This document shows, one piece after another, positions 27,387-37,350 of a stretch of DNA of 64,000 nucleotides (positions are counted from its first letter, which is position 1; each line of letters opens with the position of its first letter). Both the position numbers and the translations under genes were made by a program. The DNA is from Bordetella holmesii ATCC 51541 (GTDB taxonomy: Bacteria > Pseudomonadota > Gammaproteobacteria > Burkholderiales > Burkholderiaceae_B). Where the stretch lies: the NCBI GenBank assembly GCA_000612485.1, contig CP007494.1, forward strand, positions 2,604,001 through 2,668,000, in the 5' to 3' direction. The notes beneath the pieces were generated by a model. The model saw only the letters and a program-made list of their open reading frames with translations, made no database searches and was not told the origin of the DNA.

Positions 27387-28679
27387 TCAGAAGCGGGTGG
27401 AAACCTGCAGACCGATGATATTGCCCTTGCTGCTGTAGTCGCCTGCCAGCCGGCCCTTGGTCAGCGCATTGCCGGACGTGGAGTCGATGCTGGAGTCACG
27501 CACATACAGATAGGTATAGCCCAGATCGATCGTCGTGTCTTTCGTGACCGCATACTGGAGACCGGTCGAGAACCACCAGCGGTCGGCATCGGGCAACGAG
27601 GCAGGCCGGTCGCTGGCCTTATACACCGGCGATTGGTCAAAGGCCACGCCGAACTTCCATTTCCATTGGGACGCCAGCTTGTAGGTGGCGCCGAGCGCGA
27701 CGCGCCAGCTGTCGCGGAAGTTCAGCGGCAGTTCGTCGGTGCCGGCACCAGCGTTCTGAATGCGCAGCTGGGGGATACTGCTCCAACCGGTCCAGGAGAC
27801 GTCGCCCAACAACTGCCATTTTTCATTCAGTTGGTGGTTGACGCTGAAAATAAGCGTATCGGGCAGGGTGACCTTGGCCTTGGCATCGTAGGAGGCGCTG
27901 GCCATGCCCAGAGGGGTCCGGATGTTGTCGATATCGGTTGTGCCCGTGGCGGTGTGGCGTATCTTGGAGCGATAGGACACGCCTATACGCGTGTCTTCGG
28001 TGGGTTGCAGCATCATGCCGAGGTTCCAGCCCCAGGCATCGCCATCCATGTTGAGCGTGGCGTCGCCCGTGGTGACCAGGGAGCCTACCGGCACGACAGC
28101 CTTTTTCTTGTATTCGGCGTCGATGTGCTGCCAGTTCAGACCGGCGCCCAGCGACAGCATGTCGTTGACCTTGTAGGCCACCGTCGGGTTGATGTTGATG
28201 GTCTTGATGTCGAACTTGTTCGAGTGGTATTGGCCATCCCAGCCGGAGTCGTATTTGGTCATCAGGCCGAAGGGCGCGCCCAGGCCCAGGCCCACATACC
28301 ACTTCTCCGTGAGTTGCCAGGAAACATAGGCATTGGGGACATAGCCCCAACTGCCTGCGTCTCCGCCATTGCCGCCCGTCGGCAGACCTCCACCCAGCGC
28401 CGACGGATTACGGCTGTCGCCGTTGTTCTTGAACTTGAAGGACGGTCGGATGGCGTTCATACCGGCGCTGATCGACACGCCCGGCAGGTAGGTGATGCCA
28501 GCGGCGTTGTAGTACATGATGCTGGCATTTTCCGGATTGGCTGCCGAGCCGGCATAGGCGTTGCCCAGACCACTGGCATTTTGTTCGAGCAGTTGGAAGC
28601 CGGCCGCATGGGATTGGGCCGCGCCCAGGCTGGCCAGGGCAATGGCCAAAGTGTTCAGGGCAAGTTTGGGACGTGTCAT
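27387..28679 (-). CDS. fadL: FadL-family outer-membrane fatty-acid transporter
   Basis: This 430-residue protein has a Sec signal peptide (MTRPKLALNTLAIALASLGAAQSHA) and a mature start AGFQLLEQNASGLGNAYAG, the hallmark hatch-domain opening of FadL. The body is a beta-barrel rich in alternating aromatic residues, ending with a terminal Phe (GLQVSTRF) as expected for outer-membrane barrels. It takes up long-chain fatty acids. It lies 21 bases after the fadJ-like gene and 59 bases before the fadB-like gene. Confidence 0.92.
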   Translation of the reverse strand: MTRPKLALNTLAIALASLGAAQSHAAGFQLLEQNASGLGNAYAGSAANPENASIMYYNAAGITYLPGVSISAGMNAIRPSFKFKNNGDSRNPSALGGGLPTGGNGGDAGSWGYVPNAYVSWQLTEKWYVGLGLGAPFGLMTKYDSGWDGQYHSNKFDIKTININPTVAYKVNDMLSLGAGLNWQHIDAEYKKKAVVPVGSLVTTGDATLNMDGDAWGWNLGMMLQPTEDTRIGVSYRSKIRHTATGTTDIDNIRTPLGMASASYDAKAKVTLPDTLIFSVNHQLNEKWQLLGDVSWTGWSSIPQLRIQNAGAGTDELPLNFRDSWRVALGATYKLASQWKWKFGVAFDQSPVYKASDRPASLPDADRWWFSTGLQYAVTKDTTIDLGYTYLYVRDSSIDSTSGNALTKGRLAGDYSSKGNIIGLQVSTRF

Positions 28680-28700
28680 GTTGGGTAGTCTCCGGGGTGT

Positions 28701-30659
28701 TTATTCTGTGTGCTGCTGCGAAGAGACGGGCCGGCTCGGAGCTCCGGTCTGGGACTGGCGGTAATGCAGGGGGCCGCCGGTAAAGGGGGCAAAACCTGTG
28801 CCGAAGATCACTCCGGCGTCGGCGAGGTCGGCGTCGGCCACCACGCCGGTGTCGACCAGGACCTGGGTGCGGTCGATCAACGGTGTGATCAGGCGTTGCG
28901 CCAACCCCGGCTGCGCCTGACCGGGCGTGCCGCGTTGCGGCTGATCGTTCTGCCACCGGTAAAAGCCCTGGCCAGTCTTGCGGCCGAGATCGCCGCGCGC
29001 AATACGTTCGGCCAGGCAGCGCGGCGGCGCTTGCGGGCCGGCCAGTTGGCTGCCTGCGGCCAACACGATGTCCAGCCCCACGGTGTCGGCCAGTTCGAGC
29101 GGGCCCATAGGCATGCCGAAGCGCGTCATGGCGGCATCGACGGTTTCTGGCGTCATGCCTTCGTCTAGGCAGCGCATCGCTTCCAGCATATAAGGCGCGA
29201 GCACGGCGTTGACCAGAAAGCCGGGCGCATCGCGCACCGGCAGCGGCAGTTTCCCCAACTGGCCGACGAAAGCGCATGCGCGGGATTGCGCGGCCTCGTT
29301 GCCGGCCGCGCCTATCACCTCGACCAGCGGCATTTTGGCGACGGGATTGAAGAAGTGCACGCCCACCAAGCGCTGTGGATCGAGTAGCCCTTCGAGCAGC
29401 GTCGCCAGCGACAGGCTGGAGGTATTGGTGGCCAGCAGTGCCCCCGGCTTGAGACGGGGCTCGATTTGCCGGTAGAGCGCCTGTTTGGCCTGCACCTGTT
29501 CGGAAATCGCCTCAATGACCAGGTCGGCGCGGGAGACGCCGTTGCCCTGAGGGTCGGGAATGAGGCGGTCGAAGGCCGCACGCGCTTGACGACGATCTTT
29601 CAGGCGCCGGGAAAACAGGGTGCCGGCCCGTTTGATCGCCGCGGCGATGCGCTCCATCGACATATCCTGCAAGGTCACAGTCAGTCCTTTGTACGCGCAC
29701 CACGCGGCAATGTCGGCTCCCATGACACCCGCCCCTATCACGTGGACGTGATCGATGGCGGATTGGCCGCGTGCGTTGGCCTTGAGCCTTTCCTGCAGAC
29801 GGAATACCCGCAGCAGATTGCGTGCGGTAGGAGATTGGATAATGCGCGCCAGCAGGTGCGCAGCGCGCAGCGCGTTGCCATGATGGCGCTCCCATATCTC
29901 AACGATGGCCGCCGGGGCGGGGTAGTGTCCTTGCGGATCCTTCTGCGCAATGGTCTTGCGTGCGCGTGCGGCGATGATGCCGCGCAATGGCCAGCGATTG
30001 GTCAGTGCCGCCAGGGCTCGCGCGCGGCGGGCCGGCTTGGCGGACAAGACCATCTGGCGCGCCGCCTGGCGCAGCAGCCGTTCAGGCACGCGCGCATCGG
30101 CCAGACCGAGTGCGGCAGCTCGGCGCGCGTCGACACGCCGGCCAGTGAGCATCATGTCCAGCGCCGCGGGAGCACCGATGAGCGCCGGCAGGCGCAGCAT
30201 GCCGCCCCATCCCGGGAAAATGCCGAGCATCACTTCCGGCAAGGCCAACGCGGTGGAGGGCGCATCGGCTACCACCCGATAGCGGCACGCCAGCGCCAAT
30301 TCCAGTCCGCCTCCCAGGCACTGCCCATGAATCAGCGCCAGCGTCGGATAATGCACCCGGGCCAGGCGGGCGAAAAGATTCCAGCCGCGCTCGACCAACG
30401 CACGGGCATCCTCGGGCGTGGCCAGATGGGCGAACTCCTCAATGTCGGCGCCCACCACGAACCCGCCCGGCTTGGCCGAGCGGATGATCAAGCCCTTCGG
30501 CGGCGCGCTGTCGAGATGATCGAGTACGTGAGCGAACTCGGCCATGACATCGGCCGACAGCGCATTGACGCTGGAGTCGGCTCGGTCGAGCACCAGCCAT
30601 GCCAGCCCGTCGCTTTCGCGCTCCAGCCTCCAATGTCGCCAGGGTGTTGCAGCGCTCAT
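28701..30659 (-). CDS. fadJ: FadJ-like enoyl-CoA hydratase/3-hydroxyacyl-CoA dehydrogenase
   Basis: This 652-residue bifunctional enzyme has its crotonase domain first (GGGLELALACRYRV, oxyanion-hole region, and GIFPGWGGMLRLP) and the dehydrogenase second (VIGAGVMGADIAAWCA, NTSSLSLATL, HFFNPVAKMPLVEV, APGFLVNAVLAPYM). It is slightly shorter than the typical ~700 residues but I see no break. It performs the two middle steps of beta-oxidation. Its ATG overlaps the upstream thiolase stop (ATGA). As the second beta-oxidation multifunctional gene in the operon, it could cover for the frameshifted fadB. Confidence 0.9.
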   Translation of the reverse strand: MSAATPWRHWRLERESDGLAWLVLDRADSSVNALSADVMAEFAHVLDHLDSAPPKGLIIRSAKPGGFVVGADIEEFAHLATPEDARALVERGWNLFARLARVHYPTLALIHGQCLGGGLELALACRYRVVADAPSTALALPEVMLGIFPGWGGMLRLPALIGAPAALDMMLTGRRVDARRAAALGLADARVPERLLRQAARQMVLSAKPARRARALAALTNRWPLRGIIAARARKTIAQKDPQGHYPAPAAIVEIWERHHGNALRAAHLLARIIQSPTARNLLRVFRLQERLKANARGQSAIDHVHVIGAGVMGADIAAWCAYKGLTVTLQDMSMERIAAAIKRAGTLFSRRLKDRRQARAAFDRLIPDPQGNGVSRADLVIEAISEQVQAKQALYRQIEPRLKPGALLATNTSSLSLATLLEGLLDPQRLVGVHFFNPVAKMPLVEVIGAAGNEAAQSRACAFVGQLGKLPLPVRDAPGFLVNAVLAPYMLEAMRCLDEGMTPETVDAAMTRFGMPMGPLELADTVGLDIVLAAGSQLAGPQAPPRCLAERIARGDLGRKTGQGFYRWQNDQPQRGTPGQAQPGLAQRLITPLIDRTQVLVDTGVVADADLADAGVIFGTGFAPFTGGPLHYRQSQTGAPSRPVSSQQHTE

Positions 30660-31948
30660 CGTGCGTCCTCCAGAGTTTCAACCAGCATGGCTCCGCCTTG
30701 TCCGCCACCTATGCAGATAGCCGCCATGCCACGCTTTTTTCCGCGAGCGCGCAATGCCTGCAGAAGATGCAGCACAATGCGCGCGCCCGATGCGCCGACG
30801 GGGTGACCAATGGCGATGGCGCCACCGTCGACATTCAGGCGTTGCGGATCCAGCGTGCCCCAGGCGGGCGTGCCGAAGTGTTCATTGCAATAGATGTCGT
30901 CCTGCCATGCGGCCAGGCACGCCAGCACCTGGGCGGCGAAGGCTTCGTTGATTTCCCAGAGGTCCAGGTCGTTGAGTCCCAGCCCATGACGTTGCAGGAT
31001 GGGCGTGGCGGCATGTACCGGTCCCAGCCCCATCTGGGCTGGATCGAGGCCAGCCCATTGGCTGTCCAGAATGCGCCCGATTGGCTGCAGATCCCAACGC
31101 CGTACCGCAGCCTCGGAAGCCAGCAGAACCAGTGCCGCCCCATCGCTGACCTGCGAACTATTGCCTGCTGTCACGTTGCCGAACGGTTTGTCGAAGACCG
31201 GTTTGAGCCGGGCGAGCTTGTCCACACTGGAGTCCGCGCGCACGCCATCGTCGGTCGGGTAGAGTTTGCCGCTGTCGTCGACCAGGGGCTGGATTTCCTC
31301 CAGCCGCCCGGCCTGCTGCGCGGCGAGCGCCCGCTCATGGCTGCGCGCCGAATAGGCATCCATCATGCTGCGGCTGATGCCAAAGCGTGTGGCGAGATTT
31401 TCTGCAGTCTGGCCCATGGATAGTCCGACGACCGGATCGGTCAGGCCCTTGAGCAGTCCGATCACCGGTGCCAGATAGCGCAAGCGCAGCTTGCCCAGCA
31501 GGGACAGGCGTGCGCCCATGCTGCGTGCGGCAAACCAACGGGCCAGCCAGCTCGCCATTTCGCTGGAAAACAGCACGGGGGAGCGCGACAAGGCATCGGT
31601 GCCGCCGGCCAGCACCAATTGGCTGCGGCCTAACTGAATGTTGGCGATGGCGCTGTCGAGGGCCTGCATTCCGGAGGCGCAATTGCGCTGCACGGTCCAG
31701 CCAGGCACGCGATGCCCGCAGCCCAGTCGCAGACCGATGACCCGGCCGATATTGACCTCGTCGGGTGATGGCGCGGCGCAGCCGATGATGACTTCGTCCA
31801 GATCGGCGGGGGTGAAGGGTTGCCGCAACAATAATGCACGGCCTGCCTGCAGCGCCAGATCCGAGGCAGCAAAGGGCCCTGGCCCGGTGCGGGTTTTGAG
31901 AAACGGTGAGCGGGCACCGTCGACGACGTAAATCGGTTCGAAAGGCAT
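30656..31948 (-). CDS. fadI: acetyl-CoA acyltransferase (FadI-like thiolase)
   Basis: This 430-residue thiolase starts MPFEPIYVVDGARSPFLKTRTGPG. The catalytic Cys is in VQRNCASGMQALD, the His in IGHPVGASGARI and the second Cys in MAAICIGGGQGGA. The longer form and pairing with a FadJ-like enzyme suggest FadI. It follows fadE by 10 bases and overlaps the next gene by four. It releases acetyl-CoA from 3-ketoacyl-CoA. Confidence 0.9.
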   Translation of the reverse strand: MPFEPIYVVDGARSPFLKTRTGPGPFAASDLALQAGRALLLRQPFTPADLDEVIIGCAAPSPDEVNIGRVIGLRLGCGHRVPGWTVQRNCASGMQALDSAIANIQLGRSQLVLAGGTDALSRSPVLFSSEMASWLARWFAARSMGARLSLLGKLRLRYLAPVIGLLKGLTDPVVGLSMGQTAENLATRFGISRSMMDAYSARSHERALAAQQAGRLEEIQPLVDDSGKLYPTDDGVRADSSVDKLARLKPVFDKPFGNVTAGNSSQVSDGAALVLLASEAAVRRWDLQPIGRILDSQWAGLDPAQMGLGPVHAATPILQRHGLGLNDLDLWEINEAFAAQVLACLAAWQDDIYCNEHFGTPAWGTLDPQRLNVDGGAIAIGHPVGASGARIVLHLLQALRARGKKRGMAAICIGGGQGGAMLVETLEDAR

Positions 31949-31958
31949 GGCGAATTCC

Positions 31959-34289
31959 TCAAGCGGTGGGCCGGCGGCTCAGGTCAGCAGGAAAGTCGTC
32001 GACGCTGACGACCTGATCGCGCAGGGCATTACGCTTTTGCATGATGGCATAGTCCTCTTGCCCCAGCGCTCCGGACTCGAATGCCGCCGTGGCCAGGTCG
32101 CGCACGTTGACCTTGGGGTTGTCGCCGAGCGTGCCGCTTTTCTGCAATGCGCGCAGACGGGCTTCGATGGCCTCGGCCTGCAAGGTGGCCGACAATGCCG
32201 CCTCGATGGCGGCGACCGGCTCGCGGACGTCGGCCGGGATGAAGCAATTGGCGGTGAGGCGATCGCGCGCGCCACCAGGCGCGGTCAGCAATTGGGCCAC
32301 CTGCTGGCCCAGGCGGTCGGCAGGCGGCTTCCTGGGACGTCCCCACGGGAAAATCACCACGCGCAAGCCCGCAGCGACGGCGCGTTGCGGCAGGTTCTCC
32401 AGCAAGCCGAGCAACGCTTCCTGAGCCCGCCAGAGCGCATCCTGCAGGGCCCATTGCGCCAGCGGCAGGTCTTCGGCCTGCCGGCCCTGGTCTTCAAAAC
32501 GTTTGAGGACTGCGCTGGCCAGATACATCTGGGCCAGGACATCGCCCAAGCGGGCCGACAGGCTCTCGCGCCGCTTCAGGCTGCCGCCCAGTGCCAGCAT
32601 GCACGCGTCGCAGGTCAAGGCGAACCCCGCCGACAAGCGCCCTAATGCGCGGTAGTAAGGGTGCATGGCCGCGTCAGCCTGTCCGGGGGCGCGATTGAAC
32701 CGGCCGGCTGTCAACGCGCTGCTCAGGGCGCGCACGGTGTTGGCCGAAACAAACCGTACATGTGCCCAGAATGCCTTGTCGAAAGCCAGCAGGCCCTCTT
32801 TCGCTTTGGGATGTTGCGCGGCGCGCATTTCGTCCAGAACGTATGGGTGACAGCGGATCGCACCCTGGCCGAAGATGATGAGACTGCGCGTCAGGATGTT
32901 GGCGCCTTCGACCGTGATGCCGATGGGGAGTTGCTGGTAGGCGCGGCCGAGAAAGTTGGACGGGCCCAGGCAAATGCCCTTGCCGCCGATGATGTCCATG
33001 CCGTCATTGACCACCTGACGGGCGCGCTCGGTGACATGGTATTTGACGATGGCCGAGACAACGGAAGGCCGTTCGCCCAGATCAATGGCGCCGGCGGTCA
33101 TCACGCGTGCCGCATCCATCGCATAGGTGTGGCCGCCGATGCGCGCCAGGGCTTCTTGCACGCCTTCGAATTTCCCCACGGCGAGCTGGAACTGGCTGCG
33201 CACCCGGGCATAAGCGCCGACCGTGCGCGTGGTCAACTGAGACATGCCGGTGTTTGACGAGGGCAGCGAAATCGACCGTCCGGCCGCCAGGCACTCCATG
33301 AGCATCCTCCATCCTTGACCGGCCATTTCAGCGCCGCCAATGATGAACTCCAGTGGCATGAAGACGTCCTGGCCCCGCGTCGGGCCGTTCATGAACATGG
33401 CGTTGAGCGGGAAGTGGCGTCGGCCGGTATGCACGCCAGGATGGTCGTGCGGTACCAAGGCGCAGGTGATACCGATATCGCGGGTCTGGCCCAGCAGCCC
33501 GTCCGGATCGTACAGGCGGAACGCCAAGCTGAGCAGGGTGCACACCGGGGCCAGCGTAATGTAACGCTTGTCCCAGGTTACGCGCATGCCCAGCACATCC
33601 TGGCCCTGCCATTGGCCCCGGCAGACAACGCCATGGTCGGGGATGGCTGCCGCATCCGAGCCGGCCCATGGGCTGGTCAACGCGAAGGCGGGGATCTCCT
33701 CGCCGCGGGCCAGTCTGGGGAGGTAGTGGTTTTTTTGCGCATCGGTGCCGTAATGCAGCAGCAGTTCGGCCGGTCCGAGTGAGTTGGGCACCATGACCGA
33801 GACGGCCAACGCCGAGCACCGGGTCGATAGGCGTGTGACGATTTCCGAGTGGGCGAAGGCGGAAAAACCGAGTCCGCCATATTCCTTCGGGATGATCATG
33901 CCGAAAAATCCCTCCTGCTTGAGGGCGGCCCATACCTGTGCCGGAAGATCGCGGTCCTGCTCAGTGATACGCCAATCGTCCACCATGGCGCAGACCCGTG
34001 CCGTCGGCCCGTCCAGAAATGCCTGCTCGTCGGCGGTCAGCGCCGGCGTGGGCAGCGCCAGGAGGCGCTGCCAGTCAGGGCGGCCACGGAACAGCTCTCC
34101 CTCCCACCACACCGTGCCGGCCTCCAGTGCATCGCGCTCGGTTTGCGACATACGAGGCAGCACCTTGCGGTACAGGTCGAATATGGGGCGCGTCAGAAGG
34201 GCGCGCCGCAGGGGCGCCAACGCCAGCACCAGCGTGACCAGCATCACCAGCGCCAGCAACACCCACAGGACGATCTCGAAAGCGGTCAT
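31959..34289 (-). CDS. fadE: acyl-CoA dehydrogenase, FadE type
   Basis: This 776-residue protein starts at ATG 34289 (MTAFEIVLWVLLALVMLVTLVLALAPL); a TTG two codons upstream is possible. It has an N-terminal membrane segment, an acyl-CoA dehydrogenase core (KEYGGLGFSAFAHSEIV, FALTSPWAGSDA, GHTYAMDAARVMTAGAID, ERARQVVNDGMDIIGGKGICLG) and the long C-terminal domain specific to FadE. It catalyses the first, FAD-dependent step of beta-oxidation at the inner membrane. It is the second gene of the operon, 25 bases after the TetR regulator. Confidence 0.93.
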   Translation of the reverse strand: MTAFEIVLWVLLALVMLVTLVLALAPLRRALLTRPIFDLYRKVLPRMSQTERDALEAGTVWWEGELFRGRPDWQRLLALPTPALTADEQAFLDGPTARVCAMVDDWRITEQDRDLPAQVWAALKQEGFFGMIIPKEYGGLGFSAFAHSEIVTRLSTRCSALAVSVMVPNSLGPAELLLHYGTDAQKNHYLPRLARGEEIPAFALTSPWAGSDAAAIPDHGVVCRGQWQGQDVLGMRVTWDKRYITLAPVCTLLSLAFRLYDPDGLLGQTRDIGITCALVPHDHPGVHTGRRHFPLNAMFMNGPTRGQDVFMPLEFIIGGAEMAGQGWRMLMECLAAGRSISLPSSNTGMSQLTTRTVGAYARVRSQFQLAVGKFEGVQEALARIGGHTYAMDAARVMTAGAIDLGERPSVVSAIVKYHVTERARQVVNDGMDIIGGKGICLGPSNFLGRAYQQLPIGITVEGANILTRSLIIFGQGAIRCHPYVLDEMRAAQHPKAKEGLLAFDKAFWAHVRFVSANTVRALSSALTAGRFNRAPGQADAAMHPYYRALGRLSAGFALTCDACMLALGGSLKRRESLSARLGDVLAQMYLASAVLKRFEDQGRQAEDLPLAQWALQDALWRAQEALLGLLENLPQRAVAAGLRVVIFPWGRPRKPPADRLGQQVAQLLTAPGGARDRLTANCFIPADVREPVAAIEAALSATLQAEAIEARLRALQKSGTLGDNPKVNVRDLATAAFESGALGQEDYAIMQKRNALRDQVVSVDDFPADLSRRPTA

Positions 34290-34314
34290 GCGCAACGTCT
34301 CCCGGTTTATGCGC

Positions 34315-34983
34315 TCAGGCGCCGGTGGGGGCGGGGGGCAGCGGTGCGCGCAGACCTCCCAGAAGAAAACTCATCAAACGTGGCAGAAGCAGCGCCGGGT
34401 TGTCGGGTTGCTCGTCGTCCTGAACCGCCCAGCCCGTCGCGATGCGCAAGGTATCCGTCCCGATGATGGCGTAGGAGGTGGCTCCCAGCATGAACTGGAA
34501 CCGCCACATGATTTCGGCGCGAGGCACGTCGGGCAATGCCCGGAATAACGCATTTTTGTAGCGTTCCATGACATCTGCGTACTCGTCGGCGAATAACGTG
34601 CGTATGAAGCCGGCAGGGTCGGTCATGGTGCGTTCGAGCAACGGCATGAACGCCTGGTCGTCCTGATCGCTGCGCGCAGCCAACCGCAGCAGCGTGCCGA
34701 AGAAAGCGTCGACAATTTGTGATGGCTTCAGGGCCGAGCCGCCGGCCTCGGCCTCAAGGTCATCGAGCAGTCGCAATCGCTCACGGTTGACGATTTCCAG
34801 CCGCCGTTTGAGAACGGCCTGAACCAGGGCTTGCTTGCTGCCGAAGTGGTAGTGCACGGCAGCGAGATTGACCGCAGCCTCGCGCGTGATCTGGCGCATG
34901 GAGGTGCCGTCATAGCCCTGCCGGGCAAAAAGGCGCTCGGCGCTGTCCAGAATGGTCTGCTGGGTGCCGCGGTTATCTTGCAT
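34315..34983 (-). CDS. TetR-family regulator of the fatty-acid operon
   Basis: This 222-residue regulator starts MQDNRGTQQTILDSAERLFARQG with the TetR helix-turn-helix (YDGTSMRQITREAAVNLAAVHYHFGSKQALV) and an all-helical ligand domain. ATG 34983 is chosen because the operator begins 11 bases upstream. It is the first gene of the operon and so is probably autoregulated. Its setting and operator style resemble the fatty-acid regulators PsrA and the Burkholderiales FadP, which are released by acyl-CoA; equivalence is inferred. Confidence 0.88.
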   Translation of the reverse strand: MQDNRGTQQTILDSAERLFARQGYDGTSMRQITREAAVNLAAVHYHFGSKQALVQAVLKRRLEIVNRERLRLLDDLEAEAGGSALKPSQIVDAFFGTLLRLAARSDQDDQAFMPLLERTMTDPAGFIRTLFADEYADVMERYKNALFRALPDVPRAEIMWRFQFMLGATSYAIIGTDTLRIATGWAVQDDEQPDNPALLLPRLMSFLLGGLRAPLPPAPTGA

Positions 34984-34993
34984 GGCCCGCCTT

Positions 34994-35015
34994 GATTCAA
35001 ACGTTTGTTTGAATC
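34994..35015. promoter_or_regulatory. TetR operator of the fatty-acid operon
   Basis: GATTCAAAC-GTTT-GTTTGAATC is a perfect 9-4-9 inverted repeat, 11 bases before the tetR ATG. Its inner CAAAC-N4-GTTTG resembles the GAAAC-N4-GTTTC core of PsrA-type fatty-acid regulators. Confidence 0.85.
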
Positions 35016-35361
35016 CACTATACGGGCTCCGAAGGCCTGCGGCGAGTGTCATGGGGCCTGCTCAGGGTTAATCCTGAATGACGGTTAAGGTTGTTTGCTG
35101 CGTCGCCGCATTCGTCCTTTCCGGGGCGGCATCCGCGTGGCGCGGGTGCCGGCAGCCCATTGTGCTGCGTTGCGGTGTTGCGGGCGAGTCACATCCATCG
35201 GGGGGCAAAACCCCGCCATCGAGTCGGCCGGGACCCCCGGAAGCGCGCCTGCGGTTACAGTCACCGCTGTTATTTGAAGATGAGCGCGCGCAGGCGCGTT
35301 TCTCGTTCCGAGGTTGAGCTATGGTTTTTTCGCGTATCGAAGCATTCCGGGGAGCCCGGCA
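35016..35361. other. intergenic region between the tetR and cysE promoters
   Basis: This 346-base stretch holds the divergent promoters of the fatty-acid operon and cysE. Short open frames exist on the plus strand but lack ribosome sites and family features. I found no RNA gene, repeat or terminator here. Confidence 0.5.
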
Positions 35362-36306
35362 ATGAGCAAGGACCTGACCCAGGCGCACTGGAATCTGGAT
35401 GGCATCGTGTCGGGGCTCAGAGCCGCTCGCGTGGCCTGGCGCAGGCCGCGTGGGCGTTTGCGCGAGGCCGCCTCAGGCGGCCGCGAGTTTCCCTCTCAGG
35501 AAAGTCTGCAGGAAATCATCAAACAGCTCAGTGGCGCCCTGTTTCCGATGCGCCTGGGGCCGCTGGACCTGCGCGAAGAGGTGGAAGACTTTTACGTCGG
35601 GCACACCATAGGTGCGGCGCTCGACGCGTTGTTGCATCAGGTCTGCCTGGAGCTGGAGCATCTGGGGCGGGATGACCCCCGACCGCGAGACGAGACACTG
35701 GCCCGCGGCGTGGAGATCGTGCGCGCCTTTGGCGCGGCGCTGCCAGAGGTGCGCGCCGCGCTGGACCTGGATGTCACGGCGGCTTACCAGGGTGACCCGG
35801 CCGCGCGCAGCGTCGATGAGGTTCTGCTGTGTTATCCCGGCGTGACGGCCATGATCCATCACCGCCTGGCCAATGTGCTTTATCGGCTCGGCGCGCCCAT
35901 GCTGGCGCGCATTGTGGCGGAAATCGCGCACGCCGACACCGGCATTGATATCCATCCGGGCGCCACGATAGGGCGCAGTTTCTTCATCGATCACGGCACG
36001 GGTGTGGTGATCGGCGAGACGGCCATCATTGGCGACCGGGTGCGCCTCTACCAGATGGTGACGCTGGGCGCCAAGCGCTTTCCGCCGGGGGAAAATGGCG
36101 AGCTAAAAAAAGGCCTGCCACGGCATCCCATCATCGAAGACGATGTGGTCATCTATGCGGGTGCGACCATCCTGGGCCGCATCACCATAGGCAAGGGCTC
36201 GACCATTGGCGGAAATGTGTGGCTCACGCGCAGCATTGCGCCCCATAGCAATGTGACGCAGGCTGGTTTGATCAGCGATATGCCCAATTGCGGTTTGGGC
36301 GGCTAG
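35362..36306 (+). CDS. cysE: serine O-acetyltransferase
   Basis: This 314-residue protein starts MSKDLTQAHWNLDGIVSGL at ATG 35362 with GGGGAG upstream. An N-terminal helical domain leads to the left-handed beta-helix (TGIDIHPGATIGRSFFIDHGTGVVIGETAIIGDRVRLYQMVTLGAKRF), with the catalytic Asp-His pair in IAHADTG and IDHGTG. It makes O-acetylserine for cysteine synthesis. Its TAG stop (36304-36306) lies inside the IS481 target duplication, so the coding region was spared. Confidence 0.9.
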   Translation: MSKDLTQAHWNLDGIVSGLRAARVAWRRPRGRLREAASGGREFPSQESLQEIIKQLSGALFPMRLGPLDLREEVEDFYVGHTIGAALDALLHQVCLELEHLGRDDPRPRDETLARGVEIVRAFGAALPEVRAALDLDVTAAYQGDPAARSVDEVLLCYPGVTAMIHHRLANVLYRLGAPMLARIVAEIAHADTGIDIHPGATIGRSFFIDHGTGVVIGETAIIGDRVRLYQMVTLGAKRFPPGENGELKKGLPRHPIIEDDVVIYAGATILGRITIGKGSTIGGNVWLTRSIAPHSNVTQAGLISDMPNCGLGG

Positions 36307-36307
36307 G

Positions 36308-37350
36308 TGTGAAGATTCAATAGGTTGTATGCATGGTTCATCCGAACCGGATTTGAGAAACTGGAAATCGCCAACCCCCCAGTTCACTCAAGGAGCCCGG
36401 CCGGATGAACACCCATAAGCATGCCCGATTGACCTTCCTACGTCGACTCGAAATGGTCCAGCAATTGATCACCCATCAAGTTTGTGTGCCTGAAGCGGCC
36501 CGCGCCTATGGGGTCACCGCGCCGACTGTGCGCAAATGGCTGGGCCGCTTCCTGGCTCAGGGCCAGGCGGGCTTGGCCGATGCGTCCTCGCGCCCGACGG
36601 TCTCGCCCCGAGCGATTGCGCCGGCCAAGGCGCTGGCTATCGTGGAGCTGCGCCGCAAGCGGCTGACCCAAGCGCGCATCGCCCAGGCGCTGGGCGTGTC
36701 AGCCAGCACCGTCAGCCGCGTCCTGGCCCGCGCCGGTCTGTCGCACCTGGCCGACCTGGAGCCGGCCGAGCCGGTGGTGCGCTACGAGCATCAGGCCCCC
36801 GGCGATCTGCTGCACATCGACATCAAGAAGCTGGGACGTATCCAGCGCCCTGGCCACCGGGTCACGGGCAACCGACGCGATACCGTTGAGGGGGCCGGCT
36901 GGGACTTCGTCTTCGTGGCCATCGATGACCACGCCCGCGTGGCCTTCACCGACATCCACCCCGACGAGCGCTTCCCCAGCGCCGTCCAGTTCCTCAAGGA
37001 CGCAGTGGCCTACTACCAGCGCCTGGGCGTGACCATCCAGCGCTTGCTCACCGACAATGGCTCGGCCTTTCGCAGCCGCGCCTTCGCCGCGCTGTGCCAT
37101 GAGCTGGGCATCAAGCACCGCTTTACCCGACCTTACCGCCCACAGACCAATGGCAAGGCCGAACGCTTCATCCAGTCGGCCTTGCGTGAGTGGGCTTACG
37201 CTCACACCTACCAGAACTCCCAACACCGAGCCGATGCCATGAAATCCTGGCTACACTACTACAACTGGCATCGACCCCACCAAGGCATCGGGCGCGCTGT
37301 ACCCATCTCCAGACTCAACCTGGACGAATACAACCTATTGACAGTTCACA
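36308..37350 (+). mobile_element. IS481
   Basis: This 1043-bp element has inverted ends TGTGAA...TCAATAGGTTGTA and lies between 6-bp direct repeats GCTAGG (36302-36307 and 37351-37356), the NCTAGN target typical of IS481. The single transposase is intact. It landed between the last codons of cysE and the start of the sirtuin gene, which would otherwise be 81 bases apart and likely co-transcribed. Confidence 0.96.
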
